Source: Hymenolepis diminuta (taxonomy: Eukaryota > Platyhelminthes > Cestoda > Cyclophyllidea > Hymenolepididae). Taken from it: a DNA stretch of 64,000 nucleotides. Position 1 is the first letter of the stretch, and the number at the start of each line of letters is the position of its first letter. The notes below the pieces were generated by a model that worked only from the letters and a program-made list of their open reading frames with translations, made no database searches and had not been told where the DNA came from. Made by a program: the position numbers and the translations under genes. Of the stretch, positions 27,401-36,072 are shown piece after piece. The DNA lies in the NCBI GenBank assembly GCA_900708905.1, contig CAADRB010000014.1, positions 62,001 to 126,000 on the forward strand, read 5' to 3'.

Positions 27401-27808
27401 TGCATTTAGGTTACATTTTTTGCTTATCAGGTACACTGCACTACGTCATGTTCTGATATTTTGGTGTTCAAATTATACCGTTTATCCCCTTCTTCCCGTG
27501 TGTATTCTCGTTCGCAGAGTTCGAAAATTTATAAATCAGCTATATAGGATATACACGTTATTAAGCATATTTCGTACAAGTCAATGTCAATATGTTTGTT
27601 TTTATTTCCTTCTGTAACAGCGACCTCAAAGCCAGCAGTTAACGTTGAAGGTGCAGGTGCTGAAGCTTTGCTAGCTGCGATTGAAGTCCTTGATGCCATT
27701 CCACAATCGATGGAAACCAAAGAGGTAGCAGCAAGAACAGAGAATGTGATGAATGATAACCTATCTCCTTCTTCCCATCAACCGGAATCGGATGAAAAGT
27801 TTGAGTAG
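6115..27808 (+). CDS. KDM5: Lysine-specific histone demethylase 5 (KDM5/Lid/JARID1), complete, 24 exons, 2164 aa
   Basis: Nuclear Fe(II)/2-oxoglutarate dioxygenase that removes H3K4me3/me2. Exons: 6115-6258, 6296-6433, 6466-6699, 6736-7071, 7112-7440, 7486-7768, 8876-9248, 12612-12905, 15557-15630, 15715-15993, 16133-16420, 16504-16835, 17624-18014, 19037-19273, 19346-19597, 20832-21143, 21223-21579, 22375-22564, 22633-23069, 23740-23927, 25119-25431, 26167-26460, 26630-26861, 27621-27808; all phases close. Domains: JmjN about 11-52, ARID about 80-165, PHD1 194-239, JmjC about 360-488 with Fe ligands H380, E382, H468 and 2OG lysine K398 (spacing 18 and 88 as in human KDM5A), C5HC2 finger about 590-640, PLU-1-like helices about 640-1160, PHD2 about 1294-1345, an Arg/Gly-rich tract near 1937, PHD3 about 1985-2037. 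Oddities: PHD1 has Cys-Cys instead of the acidic pair, and LHWGEPKTW is LHEGEPKTW. The first five introns are 32-45 nt, later ones up to 3.4 kb. Longer than vertebrate KDM5 (~1550-1700 aa). Confidence 0.95.
7769..8875 (+). other. KDM5 intron 6
   Basis: First long KDM5 intron (1.1 kb). It splits the JmjC C-terminus (NFCPAEW) from [13 protein letters not shown]-rich; no coding, repeat or RNA structure recognised. Confidence 0.7.
10642..10670. repeat. (AT)n microsatellite
   Basis: About 14 uninterrupted AT dinucleotides seen directly. It lies about 200 bp upstream of the transposase relic. Confidence 0.95.
10840..12245 (+). mobile_element. Degenerate mariner/maT-like (Tc1/mariner superfamily) transposase relic A, split by a second element
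   Basis: The N-terminal half (about 10840-11150) reads, with frameshifts, as a helix-turn-helix region: NPEKSMRDI, then [15 protein letters not shown] and LGYI. The C-terminal half resumes at about 11828 with [30 protein letters not shown], a broken [12 protein letters not shown], then [17 protein letters not shown] and terminal EGGHVE before a stop near 12243. Stops and frameshifts show a dead copy. About 0.68 kb of unrelated mariner sequence separates the halves. The family assignment comes from recalled Tc1/mariner motifs; the exact subfamily is uncertain. Confidence 0.75.
11155..11827 (+). mobile_element. 5'-truncated mariner transposase relic B inserted in relic A
   Basis: Fragments read as mariner: [14 protein letters not shown], then [14 protein letters not shown] across frameshifts, [41 protein letters not shown] and the typical ending NKSGDYIEH with a stop at 11751-11753. 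The distal end, 11801-11827, looks like a terminal inverted repeat (minus strand TATCAGGTTGTAACAGAAG) ending in TA. The N-terminal third and a left terminus were not found, so it is truncated and inactive. Confidence 0.8.
12368..12395. repeat. (AT)n microsatellite
   Basis: About 14 AT units, 120 bp downstream of the end of transposase relic A. Together with the tract at 10642 it brackets the nested transposon. Confidence 0.95.
12906..15556 (+). other. KDM5 intron 8
   Basis: The 2.65 kb intron follows exon 8 (donor GTAAGT at 12906) and precedes a 74 nt acidic mini-exon. AT-rich; no exon, RNA or known element recognised. Confidence 0.7.
17220..17420 (+). repeat. Dispersed repeat family B, copy in KDM5 intron 12 (16836-17623)
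   Basis: Contains the family core CTCATGACTTCGTGT followed by GCTTTCTGG, then GAACTAAGGA and TCTTTATTGAAG. The same order occurs near 18775-18890. The element class is unknown. The rest of the intron shows nothing recognisable. Confidence 0.5.
18640..18900 (+). repeat. Dispersed repeat family B, copy in KDM5 intron 13 (18015-19036)
   Basis: Shares with the copy at 59.6-60.0 kb the ordered segments CGTAAACATTCG, CAGTT...AGTTTCGCATT, AAAGACTTCCT, TGCCATGACTT and AGTTCTCC. It is diverged and carries the undetermined base at 18789. No complete element termini seen. Confidence 0.55.
19955..20170 (-). repeat. tRNA-derived SINE-like repeat (family A) in KDM5 intron 15
   Basis: The minus strand shows a pol III box-B-like GGGTTCGAATTCC (20118-20130) just after an A-box-like TAGCGATCTAAGG. 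Further along that strand comes the family body, whose plus-strand order is GTTAGAGGGAATCTTGGAGCC, CTCTTGTTGACC, GATCTCGTAACCTCTG. The same order occurs at 33.46 and 45.59 kb. The rest of intron 19598-20831 shows nothing else. Confidence 0.6.
21580..22374 (+). other. KDM5 intron 17
   Basis: AT-rich 0.8 kb intron after the Gln-rich linker exon (ends in [10 protein letters not shown]). Nothing recognisable inside. Confidence 0.65.
23070..23739 (+). other. KDM5 intron 19
   Basis: A 0.67 kb intron. Its middle (about 23270-23480) is less AT-rich than the surroundings and looks like unique or old repeat DNA, with no match to families A or B. No coding sequence was recognised. Confidence 0.6.
23928..25118 (+). 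other. KDM5 intron 20
   Basis: A 1.2 kb AT-rich intron between the basic linker exon (ends near PVKPARISA) and the acidic exon starting near QSKQEQASD. Nothing recognisable inside. Confidence 0.65.
25640..25885 (+). repeat. Dispersed repeat family B, copy in KDM5 intron 21 (25432-26166)
   Basis: Carries the best-conserved part of the family: GTCATGACGGCCTGGTCAAA then AAAGACTTCCTTGGTGT and a second CATGAC followed by TTTCTTTC. It parallels 59930-60010 (GCCATGGCGGCCCGGTCAAA, AAGACTTCCTTGGTATG). Diverged, without visible termini. Confidence 0.6.
26862..27620 (+). other. KDM5 intron 23 with alternative donor
   Basis: The donor at 26862 (T then GTGAGC) keeps the last exon in frame. A second donor-like GTATGT at about 26950 is preceded by an open frame but would force an early stop in the last exon. 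The remainder is AT-rich and featureless. Confidence 0.6.
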
Positions 27809-28048
27809 CTGATGGTTGAATAGGTAAAATCGCTTTTTCCTTTGGGTCTTTTTCGCCCTCTTGTGTCTTTTACTGAAGTATTTCTTATCTTTTTTCTTAA
27901 CTTTAGAGATGATGTCTTGTGGTGCCCTGATTGTAATTAGCCCCCTCCCCTTCCTCTTTTAGCATTTTATCATTATTATAAGCTTATTTGTTGTTTCATG
28001 ACGGATATTAAAATGGAATGCTATATGCCCCCGCTTTTGTAAACTTTT

Positions 28049-28263
28049 ATTAAATGGGTAAAGTATTAACGTATTGAAATATTTAGATGAAGGAAAAACT
28101 TCTTTAATTGTCCGCAGTGTTAGAGTATTTCATACGAGAATATGTTATTTCAAGAGAAAGAACGCAATTATAAACGATCTATTTGAAGGAATTTAGATAT
28201 GTCTAGCTTGTAACCTCTTGGTGTTTACCTTAGATTCTTTCTAAGATGAACTAGGAAAATAAA
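28049..28263 (+). terminator. Candidate KDM5 poly(A) signals
   Basis: ATTAAA at 28049-28054 and AATAAA at 28258-28263 lie about 240 and 450 nt beyond the KDM5 stop. The second is followed by a short T-run. Either could direct 3'-end formation. Confidence 0.45.
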
Positions 28264-29989
28264 GTTTTTTAACTCGGGAAATGGCGCTGGATTCGAAGTA
28301 TTCTAAGCAGTTAAAGTAGGAAAAAATTGATTAGGTGTTGAAAATGAGTTTAAATCATTTCTAAATGCTGCAGTATATCGTTTCCGGATGAGAACTTGAA
28401 ATTGCTCCCCTCTATGTATTGTTACTGCATATCGACTGCATCATTGATAATAGGGAAATTTATAAAGCAAAAATGTTTACTAGGTCGTTCTTATTAAAAA
28501 AAATAGAAAGTCCTCAGTCGAGAATATACTTTAATACAAATGTAAAAAAAGTAGAGTTAAAGAAGTAAAGCTCCTTAACCGTAGTTATAATTAACGGGTA
28601 CCCCAAAAGATGGTGGGTTTAATAATTCTTATAAATTTCTACATATCCGCTAAAATCCGCACATATAATTTACACATCAGTGGCAGTCAAATTTAATGGT
28701 TTGATCTATTCACATTATGAGAGCAAATTAACGAAACTGTTATGCACAAAAGAATTTTTTCCACTCGAGTACAAGTTTAAAGGCAAAGGGTATCGCGATC
28801 AAAAACCGCCAAATAAAGTTTTAACATCCCGGTAGTCAAAGTCACTCTTCAAGACTTGATTGCAGTTAACCAGCAAAATTGTGAATCAACATTGCATTCA
28901 TAATGGTACAAGACTAATGTTACATCTTAACCTTGAGATGTCCTAGTTTTCTCTGTGCTAGTACTTACACACTATTTGTGCTTTCCTCTTACAATTTACT
29001 GGTTTAATTTTGTGATTTCTGCAGCTTTATTAGTGCCCATATCTGATTATGATCACTTTTTCATAGTAATGACTCATTCACTTTTCGAATCTTTAGTAAT
29101 CTTTTTGTCTTAATGAGGTGTTTTTCCTATGACTTGAAGTGTATTAACTTGTATAAAATAGATATGTACTCAGGTTAGGAGGTTCAAAGATGTTATACTG
29201 TTAACGAACAATTCTGCCGTGTCAGAAAACATTTACCCTTTCAATCAAACTATCAGTAGCACCTCAATTACTATTAGTCGGTGTTATCTTAAATATTCAC
29301 CATATAATGTAAGATGTATCGTTGCTATCTGCTTCATTTTACTTTTCTGAGACAGTATGCTAAGGATAAGCTTCGTTGATCGCAGTTGCTTGAAGAAAAA
29401 TAGCTTCTTCTCTTCTTTATCCTATGCAGATTTTCTCCCTCTCTTTCTCTAAACTGTATTCTTTTCAAAGTAAGTTGTCAAATTTCGCCAACTGTCCATA
29501 GGATCACCGACTGGAATCTTTCTGTGTGATATTTTCCGTCATTTAGGCGCTAAGCAACGCACATTTTGTATGTGCATCACTTACATTTTATTTATTATTA
29601 TTACCATGATAAAACAACAAATACTTTAATAAGTTTTAATCGTGGGATAGCACCTGACCATGTTTACCTGGATTCTGGAAGCAACTCACCTTTTGATATC
29701 CAGATGTTCCAAAGTTAGATTTTCATGATGTGACCTGAAGATTTCTGTCCGCAACATTCAGAACTCGTTGATAAGGTGAGTTAATTAAATGGTTGGTAGT
29801 GCTACCTTGATTCATTCGTATCTCTTTACAACTATGAGCAATTAAATAAGATTGGCCATGTTTTTTAAGCATTCTATACTTGTACTAACCACAACCAAAG
29901 CTGAACGTTACTGCAAACACAGGTAATGCATAAGAAAACCCCTAGAGTAATAAAATAATGTTTTGTCATCATTTACTTTTATATATTCA

Positions 29990-29995
29990 TTTATT
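29990..29995 (-). terminator. Candidate LIAS poly(A) signal
   Basis: AATAAA on the minus strand, 119 nt beyond the LIAS stop codon (30116-30114). Confidence 0.5.
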
Positions 29996-30113
29996 ATCTA
30001 TGCTACTCACAGTAATCCCAACTCGATACATAAGTATTAAAAACCAAGGGTTGAGATAGGTTATTAATAATAAAGCATAGTACATGAAAGACCGAGTTCT
30101 GAGATACGAGTTC

Positions 30114-33100
30114 CTATTGAGCACGACTCGCTGTCTTCCTGTTCTTGACAATGTTCTTTATATAGTACTCACCAGCCCTGTAGGAAGAACGCACTAAAGG
30201 ACCACTTGCAACCGACAGGAAGCCCATGGACTTGGCCACTTGCTCCCATTCTACAAATTTGTCCGGATGGACGTATTCCTTAACCTAGAGGGGGGAAAAA
30301 TGAAGGTATATATAAACAAAATAATCACTTCCTGTGCAGCAAATGAAAAAAGTCCATGTTACAGCTGGCAGTATAAAGTCATTTCATATGAAACGCTGCG
30401 CAAGTCAATATGATATTGAGCGATATTTTAAAGAATACAAACATCCTTTAGTTCAAAAGGGTTAGTTATCTTACTTAAATTAATATGAAAAATAAAGACA
30501 TTTAATAAGACAGAATAATTAACGCCCACACCTATCATATCAATGCTATTTGAATGATTAATTCTTGTTAACTTGAACGTGAGTTTCTAATAAGACTGCC
30601 GCTATGAAACCTTTCTTCTACTTAAATCTTAATGCCTTCCTCAAAAATATCTCTCTTGAGAGGTATACCAATAAGCTTGCACATTTCGATTGACATTCAG
30701 AGACATCCACTCGGATAGAGAATTTTCGGACGCTTTCTCATAAATTATTTGTACGGTTATGATTATATATTATAAATCACATACGGGCAAATGAATGAAT
30801 TATCAAAAAAATTCAAGGGTAAATTTATCAATTACAGCCCTCACTTTTTCATATTAAACTTATTATAACTGATCCCATTCATTAAACCGAGGGCGACCAC
30901 TAATTGCAATACCTCCTCACTGTCTGCATTTTATTTTGTCTATTATATTGGATTCATTAGCTGATCTCAATCGGTTATTAGCATTCTATCCTAAGCAAAA
31001 AACACCTCTATGTATCAGAGTAGCCAATCACTACTCTGATTTTTATCTTTTGACACACTGTCTAGTAATTGAGCATCTCTGAGATGGAAGTTTTGGCTAC
31101 CTGAGGTAAAACACTCTATGATACTTAATTTGAAACCGCTACCACGAACTTTACAGGAGTCCCTCATATTGAGAAGCGTATTTCTTTCTCATATTCTATA
31201 CCCCCTGGATTATTGATGCATTTAAGTACAACTGTCAGTTGAAGCATTTTAAATTGAAAGACAGCCCTACTAGTGAATAACTTAATAGATGTCTTTCTCC
31301 CTTGGTCCTTCCTCACACTTTAACATTAGCAGCCGCAAGATTTTGAATAGTATCTCAATGGTAACAAAACTATAGTTAGTAGTACGGAATCGAATGCGAC
31401 CATGACCTTTTATGCAGAACACTCTCTGAAACAATAAAATGTAACAATAATAACCTTTAGATGTCGCTTTGTCGGTTGAATGTACTGTCCCAAAGTTACA
31501 CAATCCACTCCAGCTTGATGGAGATCATAAAGAGCTGTACGGATCTCTTCATCAGTCTCCCCCAGACCCAACATGATACTCGACTTGGTCACAATGTGTC
31601 CACAGTTTTCACCGCTATTACGTCTGGAATCGTACTCCTTTGCGTACTCTAGAACTGATAGGGATTGGCGGTAGGATGCTCTGCGATCACGAACTGATCT
31701 AGAAGAAAATAGAGTAGCAAATAATGCTATTGAATTGGTTAATAGGCAGAAGAGGAGAGATGTGAAACGAACTTGGTGAGGGATTCCACTGTCTCGATGT
31801 TGTGTGCGTAGACGTCCAAACCGCTGTTAATCATAGTTTCTATGGAGGTTTTGAGACCCTGGAAATCGGGCATAAGGCACTCAACAAGGATTGAGGGAAT
31901 CTTAGTCTTGATCTGTTTCACTAGATGAGGAAGGAAATAGTTTAACCGCAGAGCAAGATAATTCCAATTGATGACACAAACCATTTCATTTATTTAAAAA
32001 GAATTGTAGCACTCGTTTATGACACATTACACTCGAAGCAAAATGTCTCAAGGTTTCATTGTAACTTCATTCCGATTCATTCGACCAATAGCAGGCATTC
32101 TTCTTAATATTTTTTGACTAATCAGCAGAAATGGCGCTTATCTTGATAGAATGAACGATATTCTTAAGTTTGGAAACTCCAATTCAACCAGATCTACGCT
32201 AATCAGCCCTAATTAACCATCAGTTATTTCAATCAATACCATTAAGTTTCGAACCCTAGCCATTTAAGAGACATGTAAAACATTCCATAACGTGACAACT
32301 CACATAGCTTCGTTCATGAAGATATGTCACCCGAAAAAAATCTCAAGGAGAAAAAGAGAAATTTGGGTGAGTTTAATTTCTTTCTAACTTATCTCATACG
32401 TTGTGAGCTTGTTTTTATCCCTTCATTCGTCATACTCTGTTCAGTTAAGTGTCCTGGCTACAAGTGACTAAGTTGGGGATAAAATAAGACTAGGTCTATG
32501 GTATCTGGGGGATTTCACTTTTACATTTCTCAGTATGAATAATATGTACTGTTGCCGTTTCAAAAGATCTGTTGGATGAGGTGTTAATGTTGAAGATGTC
32601 GCGTTTCAACCAACTCTCTGTTTTATAACACTTTAAACAAGCAGAAGTTGAAAACTGGAAGCTCTTGTTGATCGTTGCACTGAGGAACAATGAGCCCATC
32701 GATGTTTTAAAAGCGTTGTCTTTTTCCTACGAACATTTCCAAAACGTTGACAGCTACGCACTTCAATCTTATCCCCGAATTTCCTTTAGGTAAGAACTTA
32801 CGCTTTTAGAGATTAAAATCGACTCTCAATAAGGACAGCTCATCACATGCTTCTTTGGGTATGAGATGAGAGAACCTACTTGCGATCAAAAGAATTTAAA
32901 ATCCTTTGGCAAGCAAAGTGATAGGTACCAACGTATATTCATTCTTTAGGATTTAACCGTCTTAGTCAACACAATAACATGATACGAATCCGTGGCTTAA
33001 TGTAAAGTAATTGTGATCGTAGATACTACGTAGTAATGAAAGGTAGCACCAAACTAAGCAACAATGCCTGTTTTAAGCAACAAACTTATTTTGTTTTCAT

Positions 33101-35872
33101 TATTAGATGCTATCGACTGAATGTGAAAGGATTAATTTCTATGGACATACCGGTTTCGGCAAAGTGTGCGGCACCACCGTCGAGCACATCATCTCGATCC
33201 ACAGAGGTGATGACGATGTAGTCGACATTCCACTTGCTCACAGCCTCTGCAGTATTCTCTGGTTCCTTGGGATCCAGTGGAGGTGGACTTCTCGATGTCT
33301 TCACGGAACAGAAACGGCAAGCTCGGGTACAAGTGTCACCCATTATCTAGTGAAAAGCGACAGAAATCAAGCTACTAATTTGGTAGAGGTTGCATAGAGT
33401 ACAGATTAGAATATCAGTTAAAACTTCCCAAGTCCATTAAGGAAAATTTTCAGGACACTTGGACATGGTTAGAGAGAAGGTATCCTGGAGCCGTTCTTGT
33501 GAAAGATTCACGTTCTACCATCTCTCTTGTTGATCAGACTTAACCAAGGCGGTTTGAATTACTGCAACTCAATTAATGCGCATCGATGAGTACTGATCTT
33601 GTAACTTCTGATTTACCAGACCTGCACGCTAACCACTGAGCCATAGTAATACACACATCACGACAGTTTAAGTGCATACATACTGTTCACGCCCAAACGT
33701 AACAGACATAAAGAACAGTACCAATAGGATATGAGTAAAGTGAAAGTCAAGATTAATAGAGTTGATTAGATGTGAAGATTAATGTATACATAATTCATAC
33801 TTTCTTCGGGTATACGCATAGGCAAAAGATGATTAACATACCCAATTTTCCTATTCCACACCTTTAATTAAAAGGAGCCTGTAAAATATGCATTTAGATC
33901 ATGATCTCATCAAAAACTAGAATTCCGGACAATTTTTTGTACTGGAATCTTTATCGTTAGCCGTATATCAAAATGTCAGAAGCTCCCAATCATTATTAAC
34001 AAATCAAAGATTTAAACTAATTCTAATGCTGATTGATATAGAGATTATCTGGACACCTTTCATTCTATACGTAATGAATTTTAAGATGATCCATACTGTA
34101 CCGCTACTTAAAATATTTAAGAATTTTCATAACGGCAAAAGAAATTAGACAATAACTCCACATTCTTGTCTTAAAGCAAAAACATTTTAATCGTGATTAC
34201 TGAAGTAATGAGTCTTCTACTTCTCTTCTGGAGTTACGAGTTTTTAGTCTCCTTCTGTAGAGTCCTTAAAATAATAATGTAAAGTCTCAACCATTTCAAT
34301 AAAAGAACTTTTAAAGGAGCAGATTTTGAATGAAATTTTAGGAAAAAGTGGCAAGAAATTCAACACCTAAATGTGCAGAAGATTAATCTGAGAAAACTAG
34401 TTCAATCTGACTCCTATTCTAAAGACTTTTGTCCCAGAATCAGGATAAGAAATCAGTGAAATTCAAATAAAATCTCACATAGTTATTGTAATTTAACCTT
34501 CATTCACTTCAGTAACTTGACAGTAGTCCACTCATTATATTAAATTAATACAACACTACTTTACGTACAATCAGTTTCGATTTTAGACAATTGCAAATAG
34601 GTATAATAAACACTAATCTAACGGGAATATGCTCACCATGATAGTTGCTGTCGGGACATTTTCCTCGCCACCTTTCCAGCATTCACCTCGATTTGGACAG
34701 CGCGCTTCCTCACATACCTGAAAAACAAAACACGGAAACATATGAAAGTTGGATCAGAGACTCAGAATATTAGAATCAAATATATACAATCTTCCGTACT
34801 GTGTGGAGCTTTAATCCTCGAAGATCTCCGGCCATCTTGGAAATTTTCTCTCCTTGTGCAATGCCCACCTTCAACCAAGGAGGAAGACGAAGTCTAAAAA
34901 GAGGATCATTAGAACAGCGATTCAAAATGTTAATAAAAAGGATAAAATTCCATCCAAATCAGCTAATGACAGCTGTAGTGAATGATGTGTTAATGAATAT
35001 ACTAGTGGAATAGCATACATTTAACATTAAGAATTGAATAAAAAATTAGGGAGTAAATCAGTTAAAAAGGGACAAAAGATAAGTTCCAACGGCATTGTAA
35101 GAACCTGAATTAACTTGTAACGTCCACCAATTTTAGGCCTATTGGCCGTTTACCTTAACTCTTGTACTCGACTTACAATTTATGTGACCCTAGAGTATTC
35201 TACCTTGACCCAAGTGTGGCGTTAATATACGTGTCTTAAATAGATTACAGATCTTCCATTTACTGCTCCTTTACTGAACATCCTGTCCTCCTTAATCCAG
35301 TTTATCGAAAACCGATCTTGTCTTCAACTATTGCGTTTTGTGACAGACTATTAGAAAGGCAATAGTTAACAAGTAGACTTGACTCTATTTTAACAGTAAT
35401 AAGTGTAACAAGTTGGGGAAAAAGTACGAAGGATTCATAAGATCCCAAATATTTGTTAACTCGTATCTTAGTATACTGTTTAGATAGACAATAAGAGAAA
35501 CTACGTAAATAACCCACAATAAGAAAACTGATGAGACTCAGGGGAGAACTAGATCAATAATGAGTTCTTTAGCAATTAAAGTATTGAAGCGTTGGTCTAC
35601 CTTCCATCAGGAGATTGATCAATCTGTGTAGCACATCCACCGGGGATTGAAGCTCCCATAGACACTCCCGATTTGACAAACTCCCGCAAACTCGGTCCAT
35701 AGCTAATCTTTTTCTTGAACTCGCTCACAACATCACCTTTCTCATGGGCAAATCCTTCTCCACCACAACACCCTTCACCAATTGCTCCCAACTTGCATGA
35801 CAGTCCACGGACTGAGACAGAGGATAAAAAGACACTAGGACTCCTCCACAGGAACTCAACATGTCTCAACAT
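30114..35872 (-). CDS. LIAS: Lipoyl synthase, mitochondrial, complete, 7 exons, 401 aa
   Basis: Radical-SAM enzyme that inserts two sulfurs into octanoyl groups on lipoyl domains of pyruvate and 2-oxoglutarate dehydrogenases and the glycine cleavage H protein, in the mitochondrial matrix. Exons (minus): 35872-35601, 34893-34800, 34717-34637, 33346-33151, 31920-31773, 31698-31455, 30284-30114; phases close. The N-terminus is basic with Ser/Arg, consistent with a transit peptide. Auxiliary cluster motif CX4CX5C (C124, C129, C135 in [12 protein letters not shown]) and radical-SAM CX3CX2C (C155, C159, C162 in CTRACRFC) are intact. So are [43 protein letters not shown] and the C-terminal RSSY serine cluster ligand. 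Size is normal for the family (human 372 aa). The start lies 200 bp after the GCNA stop on the same strand. Confidence is high. Confidence 0.96.
32560..32800 (+). repeat. Dispersed repeat family B, copy in LIAS intron 4
   Basis: Matches the 5' part of the 59.6-60.0 kb copy in order: TCGCGTTTCAACC, then CTGAGGAACAATGAGCCCAT (other copy: TTGAGGAACAGTGATCCCGT), TTTTCCT..CGAACATT and a GTTGACAG segment. It is antisense to LIAS. Confidence 0.55.
33457..33660 (-). repeat. tRNA-derived SINE-like repeat (family A) in LIAS intron 3
   Basis: The minus strand contains TGGCTCAGTGGTTAGCGTG (33643-33625), a good pol III A-box context. It is followed by a degenerate B-box region and then the shared body, whose plus-strand order is GTTAGAGAGAAGGTATCCTG, CTCTTGTTGATCAGACTTAA, GATGAGTACTGATCTTGTAA. 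This is the clearest head of the family in the window. Confidence 0.65.
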
Positions 35873-36072
35873 GTCTGAAACAAACAATAAGTTTTATAAT
35901 CGGTGGATTAGAGAAAAAATAGGTATGCATCAGAAAAGGAGAGTAGGGTTATGCATACACATTATTACTATTTTTATAATATATAAATTATCAAAACTTC
36001 TACACTCAACATTAATGTCTACATATAATAATAAATGCAGTTTTCAGTATCCTGAGAATTGGGTTCTCATCA
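35873..36072 (-). promoter_or_regulatory. 200 bp GCNA-LIAS spacer with splice-acceptor-like site
   Basis: The GCNA stop (36075-36073) and the LIAS ATG (35872) are separated by only 200 bp on the same strand. Read on the minus strand, the spacer ends TTATTGTTTGTTTCAG, then two bases, then ATG: a polypyrimidine tract and acceptor immediately before the start codon. This suits either spliced-leader trans-splicing of a polycistronic transcript or a missed 5' UTR intron. No AATAAA on the minus strand was seen here. Confidence 0.5.

Larger units (their letters stand above)
27809..30113. other. Convergent intergenic region between KDM5 and LIAS
   Basis: Both flanking genes end here, so the stretch is 3' UTR plus spacer. 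AT-rich. Poly(A) signals for each strand are visible (listed separately). No further coding sequence or repeat recognised. Confidence 0.7.

Noticed and set aside
30085..30107. miR-71-like word TGAAAGACCGAG in the LIAS 3' UTR region
   Set aside because: Similarity stops after the first eight bases, and no hairpin partner was found; judged chance.
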